Origin: Burkholderiales bacterium
GTDB taxonomy: Bacteria > Pseudomonadota > Gammaproteobacteria > Burkholderiales > SHXO01
Assembly: GCA_020854105.1 (NCBI GenBank)
Contig: JADZGB010000043.1
Coordinates: forward strand, 1-64,000
Reading direction: 5' to 3'
DNA length: 64,000 nucleotides
Part shown: piece by piece, positions 52,401 through 60,488 of the stretch
Position numbering within the stretch: the stretch's first letter is position 1
Layout: the number at the start of each line of letters is the position of its first letter
Notes under the pieces: generated by a model
Told to the model about the DNA's origin: nothing
The model's input: only the letters and a program-made list of their open reading frames with translations
The model's database searches: none
Position numbers and translations under genes: made by a program

Positions 52401-52642
52401 GCCAGCAGCACCAGCCGCAAGCCGTTATCGAACCGCAGTTGCGTCCCGACGATGAGCGGCAGGCCGGCGTCCTTCGCCGCGACGTGGGCGCGCACCACGC
52501 CCGCCAGCGAGCACTCGTCGGTGATCGCCAGGGCCGAGTAGCCCAGCCGCACCGCGCGCTCCACCAGCTCCTCCGGATGCGAGGCCCCGCGCAGGAAGCT
52601 GAAGTTGCTGAGGCAGTGCAGTTCGGCGTAGGAGGGGGACAT
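49466..52642 (-). CDS. dnaE2: error-prone DNA polymerase DnaE2 (ImuC)
   Basis: A 1058-residue C-family polymerase. PHP domain at the start (MSPSYAELHCLSNFSFLRGASHPEELV), then palm with the PDIDVDFEHERREEVIQ catalytic aspartates, finger and OB domain near the C-terminus (LRAQPHGRLVRAAGLVIGRQRPDT). DnaE2 is the SOS mutagenic translesion polymerase that works with ImuA and ImuB. Start ATG 52642; a LexA box lies 15 bases upstream. It is separated from imuB by 2.1 kb, unlike the usual contiguous cassette. Confidence 0.95.
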   Translation of the reverse strand: MSPSYAELHCLSNFSFLRGASHPEELVERAVRLGYSALAITDECSLAGVVRAHVAAKDAGLPLIVGTQLRFDNGLRLVLLATDRDGYGNLSDLITRARRRADKGEYRCTRADLDDGLPGCLALLLPGEQPEADIAWLRTRFPGRCWVTVELLLDGNDALRLAQLEKLAREGGVPLVAAGDVHMHVRGRRALQDALTAVRVGRSLSQCGQALFSNGERHLRSRERLARLYPPELLFETINVAQRCRFSLDELCYEYPEEIVPPGRTPAQWLRELTESGFAWRFGAPLAPDAVPSPGAAAQKRAGWGGHFTGRQPFDLAKARRMVEHELRLIAQLRYEAYFLTVHDIVRFAREQGILCQGRGSAANSAVCYCLGITEVDPARMEMLFERFISKERNEPPDIDVDFEHERREEVIQHIYRKYGRTRAALTATVIRYRTRSAVRDLGKALGFDLAQVDRLAKNLAWGDVRQVRPERLRECGFDPDSPAIRRLLELVHAVVDFPRHLSQHVGGFVIARGPLSRLVPIENAAMPERSIIQWDKDDIDALGLLKVDVLALGMLTAIRRALDLMSAWHGRPVAIADVPAEDPAVYEMIGRADTVGVFQIESRAQQAMLPRMRPACFYDLVIEVAIVRPGPIQGGMIHPYLRRRRGLEPVTYPSEDVRGVLERTLGVPIFQEQVMQLAVVAAGFTPDEADKLRRAMAAWKRRGGLEPFEQRLKDGMRARGYPEQFAQQIYQQILGFGEYGFPESHSASFALLVYVSCWLKCHEPAAFTCALLNSQPMGFCAPAQLVQDAQRHGVRVLPPDVRVSGWDCVLEACDGQTAPALRLGLRMVKGLSQDAASRLVAARRALDWSASGAHDFEALALAARLTRRDTQALAAAGTLNGVEGHRRCALWRIAGIEARPPLLAHAPIADRTPALQAPGEGEDIAADYASLGLTLGRHPLTLLRPRLQRARALTAAQLRAQPHGRLVRAAGLVIGRQRPDTASGVIFLTLEDESGMVNVVVWRAVAEAQRRVLLGARLMAVHGVLERDGEVVHLIAGRLVDLSHLLGSLQARSRDFH

Positions 52643-52656
52643 GGCGAATCCGCTGA

Positions 52657-52672
52657 CTGGTAAAATATACAG
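52657..52672 (-). promoter_or_regulatory. LexA box upstream of dnaE2
   Basis: CTGGTAAAATATACAG (plus strand) fits CTG-N10-CAG with an AT-rich core. Read on the minus strand it ends 14 bases before the dnaE2 ATG at 52642. It gives dnaE2 a private SOS switch. Confidence 0.8.
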
Positions 52673-53017
52673 CAAGCGGATCCGCGTCGTCGCCCTGGCG
52701 AATACCGAGATCCACGTATACCACCAGAGGGGAGTTCCACGGCTGGATTTTGGCTGTCGCCCAAATGACGGTTGTCAGCACCCAACAGGCTTCACGCAGC
52801 CCGGAATTCTACAAGCCCAAATGTCGTGCCGACATCGAACATCTGCGTCTGTAGCGCTCTTTAAGACCCGGTGCCGAACGCGACCCTGCAATCCAGAACA
52901 ACGAGGTTCGACCGCAACAGAAACCGGATAAGCATCGCTTAAGGCGGCGGGTTCAGGCTGTCCCCATCGACGCTGCAGCAAGACGCAGCGTTCCATCCAC
53001 TGTTGCAGGAGGATTAC
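52673..53017. other. gene-free gap, nothing recognised beyond the LexA box
   Basis: About 345 bases without a plausible gene on either strand. It likely holds promoter sequence for dnaE2 and for the small secreted gene at 53018. Confidence 0.6.
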
Positions 53018-53419
53018 ATGAACGTCCGCATCATCGCCGCTGCCGCACTCGCCGCCGCCTGCCTCCCCGTGTTCGCCGAGACATCCGCGAACTCCGACTC
53101 GGTCAGCGCCAGTTTTGCGCGCATGCTCGAGCATCGACCCCATGCTGGACAGACCGGCGTCGGCAACTCGGTCGACGAGCGCGATCCGCTCGAAGCACTG
53201 GTTTACGCCGCGCTCCGGGGAGAGCATCCGGCTCCGGCTGTCGCTGCCGATCCCTACGCCGTCCAGATCGCCGCGAGCTTCGAGCGCATGCTCGCTGATC
53301 AACCGTACACGGGCCCGTTAATGCTCGGCTACCTCCCAGGCGGAATCGATCCGCTGGAAGCGGCGATCCGAACGCTGCTACTCGAACCAGGCAAGGCGAT
53401 GCTCGCCGGGTGGCGCTGA
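53018..53419 (+). CDS. secreted protein built of two repeats, unknown
   Basis: A 133-residue protein with a signal peptide ending PVFAE (about residue 21). It contains two copies of one motif: SFARMLEHRPHAGQ ... DPLEALVYAAL (about residues 31-67) and SFERMLADQPYTGP ... DPLEAAIRTLL (about 88-122). Strong RBS AGGAGG seven bases before the ATG. No family recognised. It lies in the island between dnaE2 and vapBC. Confidence 0.7.
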   Translation: MNVRIIAAAALAAACLPVFAETSANSDSVSASFARMLEHRPHAGQTGVGNSVDERDPLEALVYAALRGEHPAPAVAADPYAVQIAASFERMLADQPYTGPLMLGYLPGGIDPLEAAIRTLLLEPGKAMLAGWR

Positions 53420-53453
53420 GATCGTTCAGGGAGTTACGCACGCGTTGATCGAG

Positions 53454-53600
53454 ATGTACGGGCCGACGCCTGAGAGCATCGCCCTGCTACCTGATGCGTT
53501 CGGCGCCAGCCCGCTCCGTGCTCCAAAGAAGTACCGCGAGCGCGAGGCCTGGGACGCGGAGGGCTGGTACCGCAATATCGTGGCCGACTCGTTCGCTTGA
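53454..53600 (+). pseudogene. short ORF, probable gene remnant
   Basis: A 48-codon frame from ATG 53454 with sequence such as SPLRAPKKYREREAWDAEGW and the tail NIVADSFA. The frame has plausible codon use but no good RBS and no upstream frame, so it may be the tail of a lost gene. Confidence 0.35.
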
Positions 53601-53700
53601 GCGCACAGTACAGACGCATTCGCGTCAGGCGCGCTCGTGTCTGGTGAATCAGGTTCTCCCCGTGTGTGAAGCTTGCGAGGATCACGCCGGCGATGAGCAG

Positions 53701-53965
53701 AAAACCGGCGCGAGAGTCAGGTTGGCGAACACCTCGTGGGCTTCCACCAAAGGCTTCGCTGCGGCCGATTCCGGCGGGTTCGCGACAACGTTGTTTACGC
53801 GCGGCACGGAGAAGGTGCTGGCGATCCGCGGGGTCGAGTTCGAAGATGGATTTCTTCCGGGATCTCGTCGGCGCCTCGCTGGGCCAGATCGGCATTCTCG
53901 GCATGGCGCTCACGCAGACCGTCTGCACTCCGGCAATCGTGCCGTATTCGCTCGGTGGGGTGTGA
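53701..53965 (+). pseudogene. fragment of a lipase-like (class 3 type) gene, frameshifted
   Basis: One frame reads KTGARVRLANTSWASTKG... and TTLFTRGTEKVLAIRGVEFED, close to the N-terminal part of bacterial lipases that have an F-A-L/I-R-GTE motif. A second frame from about 53846 continues DFFRDLVGASLGQIGILGMALTQ, as expected next. One base too many near 53845 explains the shift. No catalytic GxSxG part remains, so it is dead debris. Confidence 0.5.
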
Positions 53966-54032
53966 TCCCGGAACCAGGTAGGTCTTGCAACGGTCTGTGT
54001 GAATGTGTAGATTGATGTGTAAGGAGCTACGC

Positions 54033-54230
54033 ATGGCCACTAATTTGTCTATCGACCCTGAGCTTATCGACCGCGCGCTCGAAGTAAGCGGTGAGCGCAC
54101 GAAGAAAGCTGCAGTGACGCTTGCGCTGCAGGAATTCATTGCGCGACGATCACAGGGACGCCTGCTCGAGCTGATGGGAAAGCTCGAATGGGATGAGTCG
54201 TTCGACTACAAGGTCGAACGCTCGCGGTGA
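54033..54230 (+). CDS. vapB: VapB-type antitoxin
   Basis: A 65-residue protein with an N-terminal ATNLSIDPELIDRALEVSGERTKKAAV (ribbon-helix-helix-like DNA-binding) and a C-terminal LELMGKLEWDESFDYKVERSR that binds the toxin. AAGGAG precedes ATG 54033. It overlaps the PIN toxin by 4 bases (GTGA). Typical type II antitoxin that autoregulates the pair. Confidence 0.88.
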   Translation: MATNLSIDPELIDRALEVSGERTKKAAVTLALQEFIARRSQGRLLELMGKLEWDESFDYKVERSR

Positions 54231-54631
54231 CGCTGCTGATCGATACGAGCGTCTGGTCGCTCGCGTTGCGGCGGGATACCGTCTCGGATGTCCCTGAAGT
54301 TTCCACATTGCAGCACGCCTTGTCTGGTGGTGATGTGGTCATCACCACCGGTCTCATCTTGCAGGAATTGCTGCAGGGGTTCGTCGGCGCCCGTGCCCAT
54401 GAGCAGATCGTAGATCACTTTGCTGCACTGCCGATGCTCAGTCCGTCGCGACAGGACCACATCGAAGCCGCAGAACTCAGAAATCGATGTCGTCGTGCAG
54501 GGGTGCAGGTGGGCACCATCGATGCATTGATTGCTCAGCTGTGCGTTCGACATCAACTCACGTTGCTGACCACCGACCGCGACTTCGACTACGTCGCCAG
54601 GCACTGCGCTTTGAAGCTTTGGCGCGCGTAG
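54227..54631 (+). CDS. vapC: VapC-type PIN-domain toxin
   Basis: A 134-residue PIN-domain RNase. The acidic active site is complete: Asp6 (LLIDTSVW), Glu in LILQELLQG, Asp in GTIDALIAQ and Asp in TTDRDFDY. VapC toxins cut tRNA or rRNA and are held inactive by VapB. GTG start at 54227 overlaps vapB. It lies inside the mobile-looking island between dnaE2 and imuB. Confidence 0.9.
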   Translation: MTLLIDTSVWSLALRRDTVSDVPEVSTLQHALSGGDVVITTGLILQELLQGFVGARAHEQIVDHFAALPMLSPSRQDHIEAAELRNRCRRAGVQVGTIDALIAQLCVRHQLTLLTTDRDFDYVARHCALKLWRA

Positions 54632-54730
54632 CGCGGCGGTGACTTCGTCAGGGATCTTCTCGGCGAGGCCCTCCGCCGGATCGGCAGCCCGTGAGCGCAC
54701 CAGCCTTCCGCTGACACGACGCCGACGCGA

Positions 54731-56164
54731 TCACCCGAATACCCCTTGCAGATACCACCCCCGCTGGCCCTGGCGCTCGCGGTAGATCCACAGCTGCCGC
54801 CCTTGCGCGTCGCTGGCGACGAAGTAGTCGCGGGCGACGTCGCCGCCGTCCCACCAGCCGCCTTCGATGCGCTCCGGTCCGCCGTGCAGGACGAGCGGTC
54901 CCTCCAGTTGCGGGGAGTCGTCGCGCTCGCGCAGCCGGCGCGGCGGATCGAGCAGCCACAACGGCCGGCGCGCCCGTGTCGCGGCCGGCTGCGCGGCGCC
55001 GGGTTCGCACGCGCGCCAGGCCTGCTCCGGCCGATGGTCGTCGCGGCATGCGATGCCGTGCACCGCGTCCTCGCCCAGGCGCGCGCGCAGGTGATCGACG
55101 ATCGACGAGCGTTCCTCGTCGGGCAGCATCTCCTCCGGGAACAGCGACAGGTTGCGCGAGGCAAGCGGGCGCGTTTCCTCGCTGTCGAACTGGATCGCCT
55201 CGACCCGTTCGGGCAGTTCGACGCGGGCGAGGCGCTCGCGCAGCAGACGCGCGATGCGTTGCGGATCGCGCGTGGGACTGGAGAAGCCGATCTGCACGAT
55301 CGTCGGCGCGCGTTCCTCGTGCTGCAGGATAAGCTTCAGGCGCGTCAGGCCACTGCCCCTGGCGCGCAGGTGACCGCTCAGTTCCACGATCAGGCGCTGG
55401 GCGGCGAACAGCAGTGGCCCGGTCTCGTGCACCGGCGCCGGCAGGGGCAGGCGGGCGCGATAGTGCGCAGGCGGACAGTAGGGCGTGCGCGGATCGGGCA
55501 GGCGTCCGAGCGCGCGGTCGAGTTCGTCGAGCAGCCCCTGGCCGAAGCGCCGGGCCACGCCCTCGCGCGGCAGATCGAGGCAGGCGCCGACGCTGCGCAC
55601 GCCCATCAGGGCGAGGGCGCGCAGCGTGTCCTCTGGCTGCGCCAGCAGCGTGAGGGGGAGATCGTGCAGTACATCGGGCAGTTGCGCCGACTTGGTCACC
55701 GCGCGACTAATGCCGGCGCGCGCGAGCAGGCGTGCCGCGCCGGGCGTGGGCGCAGTGGCGATGGCAGCGGCATATCCCAGTTCGGCCAGATCCTGGCTCA
55801 GGCGCAGCTGCATGGCGGGCAGGCCGCCGAACAGGGCCAGGCTGCCTTCGATCTCCAGCAGCACGGCGTCCGGGGCATCGATGCTCACCACGGGGGTGAA
55901 CTGCCCGGCCCAGCCGGCGATGCGTCCCAGCGCGCGGTGCTCGGCCCCGGCATCGCGTGGCCGGGCCTGCAGGTCGGGACACAGGGCGATGGCGGCCGAC
56001 AGGCTCATGCCGGCGGCGATGCCGGTGCTGCGCGCGGACGGATTGCAGGACAGAATCTGCGGGCGGTTGCCGCCGCCGTGGACGACGAGGGCCTGGTCAG
56101 CCGGTGATGCGCGCAGAAGTAACTGCAGCGACAGATCCGGGAAGTGCAGGCAGGACCACAGCAT
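54731..56164 (-). CDS. imuB: ImuB, Y-family polymerase-like protein
   Basis: A 477-residue protein of the ImuB class: SCLHFPDLSLQLLLRASPADQALVV opens it, and a conserved GIAAGMSLSAAIALCPDLQA follows, with no full set of catalytic acids as usual for ImuB. A likely beta-clamp motif is NLSLFPEE near residue 345. ImuB bridges ImuA and DnaE2 and is essential for SOS mutagenesis. Start ATG 56164; 26 bases after imuA. Confidence 0.92.
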   Translation of the reverse strand: MLWSCLHFPDLSLQLLLRASPADQALVVHGGGNRPQILSCNPSARSTGIAAGMSLSAAIALCPDLQARPRDAGAEHRALGRIAGWAGQFTPVVSIDAPDAVLLEIEGSLALFGGLPAMQLRLSQDLAELGYAAAIATAPTPGAARLLARAGISRAVTKSAQLPDVLHDLPLTLLAQPEDTLRALALMGVRSVGACLDLPREGVARRFGQGLLDELDRALGRLPDPRTPYCPPAHYRARLPLPAPVHETGPLLFAAQRLIVELSGHLRARGSGLTRLKLILQHEERAPTIVQIGFSSPTRDPQRIARLLRERLARVELPERVEAIQFDSEETRPLASRNLSLFPEEMLPDEERSSIVDHLRARLGEDAVHGIACRDDHRPEQAWRACEPGAAQPAATRARRPLWLLDPPRRLRERDDSPQLEGPLVLHGGPERIEGGWWDGGDVARDYFVASDAQGRQLWIYRERQGQRGWYLQGVFG

Positions 56165-56190
56165 GGCGATGTATCGTCACGGCAACAGGC

Positions 56191-56931
56191 CTAGGCGATG
56201 CCCTGGCGGATCCGGCGCGAACGCGCGGGCGCCGCGGAGATCCGTTGTACCGTGATGTTTCTCTGCGTGATGTTCTCCTGCGTGATGTCCGTCTGCGTGG
56301 CGGTCAGGGGCTGCCCGAACCCGACATCGAGCGTGAGCGGCGCGGCCCAGCCGCCGCCTCGGCGCTTGAGGATGTGCAGCGTGAGCCGGCTGCGTCCGCA
56401 GGCCAGCTGGATGCGCAGCGGTGCCGGCGAGGGCTGCGCCGCACAGCGCAGGGGAGAGAACAGCACGCCCAGGCTCTTGCCCTGCTCGGCAGCCGATTGC
56501 AGGCGGCGCAGCGCGCGCTCCGCCACCGCACCGGGCCAGGCGATCACGGCGGAGCAGGCACCCGAGCGCAGGCAGCGCTCGGCAGCCCAGAGCGTCTGTG
56601 CGTCGGACCGGGACTCCACCACGATGAGACGAGACAGATCGATGCCCAGGGCGTCGAAGGCGGGGGCGTAGGGCAGATAGGGCGGTGCAACCAGCGCCAG
56701 CCACTTTTCCTGTCGGGACATCCGCGCCAGAGCCGGCGCGAGCAGGCGCAGTTCGCCGATGCCCGACTGGGCGATCAGAAGTTCGGTCAGCGCGGCGCGG
56801 GGCCAGCCGCCACCGGGGAGCAGACCGTCGAGTTCGGCGAAACCGGTGGGTACGCTCTCGACGGTGACCTTCGCATACTGGCTGCCCCGCCATACGGCGG
56901 GGTGCTGAAGGACGTGATCGAGGGCGGACAT
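56191..56931 (-). CDS. imuA: ImuA, RecA-like accessory of translesion synthesis
   Basis: A 246-residue RecA-fold protein (SulA/ImuA family): SALDHVLQHPAVWRGSQYA and ELDGLLPGGGWPRAALTELL stand in the Walker region, without a good GxxxxGKT. Its C-terminal part holds a pentapeptide tract TDITQ/ENITQ/RNITV coded by a 15-bp DNA repeat. Follows lexA by 91 bases, and probably shares its transcript. Confidence 0.9.
   Translation of the reverse strand: MSALDHVLQHPAVWRGSQYAKVTVESVPTGFAELDGLLPGGGWPRAALTELLIAQSGIGELRLLAPALARMSRQEKWLALVAPPYLPYAPAFDALGIDLSRLIVVESRSDAQTLWAAERCLRSGACSAVIAWPGAVAERALRRLQSAAEQGKSLGVLFSPLRCAAQPSPAPLRIQLACGRSRLTLHILKRRGGGWAAPLTLDVGFGQPLTATQTDITQENITQRNITVQRISAAPARSRRIRQGIA
56252..56296. 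repeat. three 15-bp tandem units in imuA
   Basis: GTGATGTTTCTCTGC, GTGATGTTCTCCTGC and GTGATGTCCGTCTGC (plus strand) repeat head to tail without frame loss and code TQ-type pentapeptides at the ImuA C-terminus. Confidence 0.9.
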
Positions 56932-56980
56932 GGCTGGATGCTGATCACCAAGAAGATTCCATTACTGGACATTCCACTGC

Positions 56981-57007
56981 TGGATCCCGACTTTCGCCGG
57001 GATGACG
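56981..57007. repeat. REP-like palindrome between imuA and lexA
   Basis: TGGATCCCGACTTTCGCCGG then GATGACG, an imperfect copy of the element found at 7909 and 61372. It sits in the 91-base gap between lexA and imuA. Confidence 0.8.
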
Positions 57008-57022
57008 GTAGTCGCATTCGTA

Positions 57023-57631
57023 TCACGAGGCCTTGCCGTTGCGGATCACGCCGACCGCGATGCCTTCGATGGCGAAGGGATCGGTCTTCAGATCGACCAG
57101 GATGGGCGGAAAGTCCGCGTTCTCGGCGATCAGCTGCACCTGATTGCCCTGCCGCCTGAAGCGCTTGACGGTGACCTCGTCACGCAGGCGCGCCACCACG
57201 ACCTGTCCCGAGCGCGCCTCGTGCGTGCCGTGCACGGCGAGTAGGTCGCCGTCCAGGATGCCGATGTCACGCATGCTGGTGCCCTTCACCTTCAACAGGT
57301 AATCCGCGCGCGGCTTGAACAGCGACGGGTCGATCTGATAGCGGTGCTGGACGTGCTGCTCGGACAGGATCGGATGCCCGGCCGCGACCCGGCCGATGAC
57401 GGGAAGCCCCACGTTGAAGCTGTTGCGCAGCCGGATGCCGCGGGAAGCGCCGGGCAGCATCTCGATGTAGCCCTTGCGCTCGAGGGCGCGCAGATGCTCC
57501 TCGGAAGCATTGGCCGAGCGGAATCCGAGCTGCTGCGCGATCTCGGCTCGGGTAGGGGGAAATCCCGTTGATTGCAGGAAGTCGACGATCAACTGGAGCA
57601 CTTCGGCTTGACGTGGCGTGAGTTCTTCCAT
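57023..57631 (-). CDS. lexA: SOS repressor LexA
   Basis: A 202-residue LexA with numbering close to E. coli: cleavage site Ala84-Gly85 (VAAGHP), catalytic Ser119 (KGTSM) and Lys156 (TVKRF). The winged helix covers residues 1-65 ([18 protein letters not shown]). I chose ATG 57631; ATG 57643 is in frame. An open frame continues to 57994 but is not LexA-like. Represses its own gene and the imu/dnaE2 genes. Confidence 0.95.
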   Translation of the reverse strand: MEELTPRQAEVLQLIVDFLQSTGFPPTRAEIAQQLGFRSANASEEHLRALERKGYIEMLPGASRGIRLRNSFNVGLPVIGRVAAGHPILSEQHVQHRYQIDPSLFKPRADYLLKVKGTSMRDIGILDGDLLAVHGTHEARSGQVVVARLRDEVTVKRFRRQGNQVQLIAENADFPPILVDLKTDPFAIEGIAVGVIRNGKAS

Positions 57632-57659
57632 GGTTTTTCTCATCTTTGTTCTTTCTATA

Positions 57660-57675
57660 CTGTCAGTATATACAT
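57660..57675 (-). promoter_or_regulatory. near-consensus LexA box of lexA
   Basis: CTGTCAGTATATACAT (plus strand) is CTGT-N8-ACAT, one base from CTGT-N8-ACAG, centred about 37 bases upstream of the lexA ATG. Confidence 0.6.
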
Positions 57676-58028
57676 GCAAGGCGCAAATGCAAGCGATGAT
57701 CGGCTTGCGCATGACATCCTGGCCGGCTCTCGACCGTCGCCCCGGACCGGACAGCGCCGGCACCAGCCCAGTGGGCTCGCACTGTTGCGGTGCGTGCAGA
57801 CGCATCCTCCCCTCGGCCCGAACCCTCGCCCGACATCGGATTGACATGCGTAAGTGGATGACCCCAAAAGCATATGAGCAGATGACGACGACGCACCATG
57901 CGAGCGGCACGCTTCCTGCGATCGAGCTGCGCGTGCCGCGTTGCAGTACGAACAGCGCACGCGGGCCGCACATGGACTGTTGCGGCTCGAACAAGTCCGT
58001 TCATGCGCTCATCTACAGGGGTAGACCG
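57676..58028. other. 353-base gap with no recognised gene
   Basis: Lies between the divergent lexA promoter and the urtA remnant. Open frames on both strands have no RBS or family match. It should contain the old urt promoter. Confidence 0.5.
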
Positions 58029-58538
58029 ATGCAAAGACGCGATTTCCTCAAGTTGTCCGCCGCGATGGCAGGTGCCGCCACATTGCCCATGTCTCTCGAG
58101 GCTTTCGGTGCGAAGGACCCGGTCAGGGTCGGGGTTCTGCACTCGCTGTCGGGCACCATGGCGATCAGCGAGACCGCGCTGAAGAACACGGCACTCATGA
58201 CCTTCGAGCAGATCAATGCCGCGGGTGGCGTGCTGGGCCGTCCCATCGAGCCGGTGGTGGTCGACCTCGCCTCCAACTGGCCGCTGTTCGCCGAGAAGGC
58301 GCGCCAGCTCATCACCCAGGACAAGGTGGCGGCGGTGTTCGGCTGCTGGACCTCGGTGTCGCGCAAGTCGATCCTGCCGGTGTTCGAGGAACTCGACCAT
58401 CACCTGCACGAGCCGGTCATGATCGGCGAGGTCAAGGCGGACGGGCAGTTCGACGTCGTGTGGAAGACCAAGGGTCCGGTACGCGCCCAGCCATGGAGCC
58501 CGTTCATCGCGGGCAACGAGCCGAAGCAGGACCGCTAG
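58029..58538 (+). pseudogene. urtA: urtA, urea-binding protein, internal in-frame deletion
   Basis: The product has a Tat signal ([15 protein letters not shown]) and the start of UrtA ([20 protein letters not shown]) up to PVFEEL, then jumps directly to the C-terminal [20 protein letters not shown]...RAQPWSPFI. UrtA is usually about 420 residues; this is 169, so about 250 residues, including most of the ligand-binding cleft, are missing without frame loss. The junction lies near 58392-58400. Not functional as a binding protein. Confidence 0.88.
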
Positions 58539-58656
58539 GCGCGAGTGGCTCCGGTGCCCGGCTCGGGTACCGGGATGATGGCAGGTCGGGCCGCGCGCCC
58601 GCCCGGTTCGGCGACGTGCCGACGCGGCAACACGCACTCACGGGGACGGATACACC

Positions 58657-59427
58657 TTGGCTTCCATCATGCGGATCGCACGGCACCTGCTGTCGATTCT
58701 CGCCGTGCTGTCCGCGCTCGCGCCTGGACGCTCGGCGCTGGCGGTCGATGCAGCGCTGATCAGCCGGCTCGCCAACGACGATGTCGCCGGCAAGGTCGAG
58801 GCGATCGGCATTCTGGTCGCATCCGGCGACCCGGCTGCGCTGCCGCTGCTGCGCGCGCTGCAGGACGGCAATCTGGCGCGGACGCCGACCGGCCAGATCA
58901 TCATCGCCGAGCCAGAAGCGGCGGCGAAGGATGCAGTCACCATGCTTACCCTCGATCCGGCGCCGGAAGCGGTCCAGTCCGTCGGCATCAACAATCGCGT
59001 GCGTGGCGCGCTGGCATCGGCCTTGTCGGCCTTCCGACTGTTCTCGCATGAGCGCGACGAACGCCTGCAAGCGGCGAGGCAGCTCGCGAACTCGGCCCCT
59101 GCCTCGATTGGACCGATCCTGTCGAAGGTGCTGCAGACCGAGTCCGATCCCCAGATCAGGGAACTGCTCGCGCAGGTCGGCAATGTCGGCCCGGACCTCG
59201 GTCAGAGCTACATCATCGACTCGTTCATGGTGGTGGTGCTCGGCGGCGTGGGCCAGCTGGCGGGCACGGTGTACGCCGCGCTCGGCCTGGGCGTGGCGAT
59301 GAAGTTCATGGAGCCCTACATCGGCGCGGTCCCCACCAAGATCCTGATCCTGGTGCTGATCATCGCCTTCATCCAGAAGCGTCCGCAGGGGCTGTTCGCC
59401 CTGAAGGGCCGCGCAGTGGAGGCCTGA
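58657..59427 (+). pseudogene. urtB: urtB permease, internal in-frame deletion
   Basis: The N-terminal HEAT-like periplasmic domain of UrtB (LISRLANDDVAGKVEAIGIL...) is intact up to about LQTESDPQIRELL, then it goes straight to VGNVGPDLGQSYIIDSFMVV, near the C-terminus. Usual UrtB is about 530 residues; this is 256, and almost all permease helices are gone. The junction is near 59170-59180. Confidence 0.87.
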
Positions 59428-59429
59428 GC

Positions 59430-60488
59430 ATGGATGCCGCCCTCACGCTTGCCGGCAGCGCACGCGCACTGGCAACGCAGTACGGGCAGTGGCCGCCGCT
59501 GTTCGGTGCACGCGGCTGGGCCCACTGCTCGCCTTGGTGCTGACGGTCACGATCCTGGTGCCGGTGCTGTTCCTCGCAGTGCCGCAGAGCAGTCCGTTCC
59601 ATCTGTCCGCCTACTTCGTCACGCTCGCAGGCAAGATCATGTGCTACTGCGTGGTGGCGCTGGCGATGAACCTCGTCTGGGGCTACACCGGCATCCTGAG
59701 CCTCGGCCACGGGGTGTTCTTCGCGCTCGGCGGCTACGCGTTCGGCATGTACCTGATGCGCATGATCGGTCGCGAGGGCCAGTACCAGAGCGACCTGCCG
59801 GACTTCCATGGTGTTCCTCGACTGGAGGGCCTATCCGTGGTACTGGTCCTTCACCGACCAGTTTTGGTATGCCTGCCTGCTGGTCGTGCTGGTGCCGGGG
59901 CTGCTCGCGTTCATGTTGTTGTTCTTCCGCAACGACACGGGTTTCGGCGGCAACAACGGCTTCACCGACTTCAAGCGCATTCTCGGCCTGCGCATCGCCG
60001 ATCCCGTCACGCGCGCTACGCTGTTCACGCTGACAGGCGTGTACCTGGCCGCCGTGCTGGTCCTCTCGCGCGCCATCCTGCGCTCGAAGGTCGGCCGCGT
60101 GCTGACCGCGATCCGGGATTCGGAGAGCCGGCTGATGTTCTCCGGCTACAACCCCTTGGGGTACAAGCTGTTCATTTGGACCCTGTCGGCGGTACTGTGC
60201 GGAATCGCGGGGGCGCTGTACGTGCCGCAGGTCGGCATCATCAACCCGAGCGAGATGTCGCCGGCGAACTCGATCGAGATCGCCATCTGGGTGGCGGTCG
60301 GCGGGCGCGGCACGCTGCTGGGCCCGGTGCTGGGCGCCGCGCTGGTCAACGGCGCGAAGAGCTTCTTCACCCAGTCCTTCCCCGAGTACTGGCTGTACTT
60401 TCTGGGCCTGCTGTTCGTTTTCGTGACCCTGTTCCTGCCCAGGGGCGTGATCGCCATCCCCGGCATGCTGCGAGGGAGGAAGGCATGA
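59430..60488 (+). pseudogene. urtC: urtC permease, frameshifted and partly deleted
   Basis: The first part (LFLAVPQSSPFHLSAYFVTLAGK...GYTGILSLGHG) lies in one frame and the second (FLDWRAYPWYW..., NNGFTDFKRILGLR) in another. An extra C in GACTTCCATGG near 59806 accounts for the shift. A second defect: GLLAF is followed directly by MLLFFRND, where UrtC normally has about 27 more residues. A further shift may exist at the N-terminus: the ATG at 59430 that follows urtB ends early. Confidence 0.87.

Noticed and set aside
57632-57994. Longer LexA (open frame upstream)
   Set aside because: It would include the LexA box; the normal LexA N-terminus starts at 57631.
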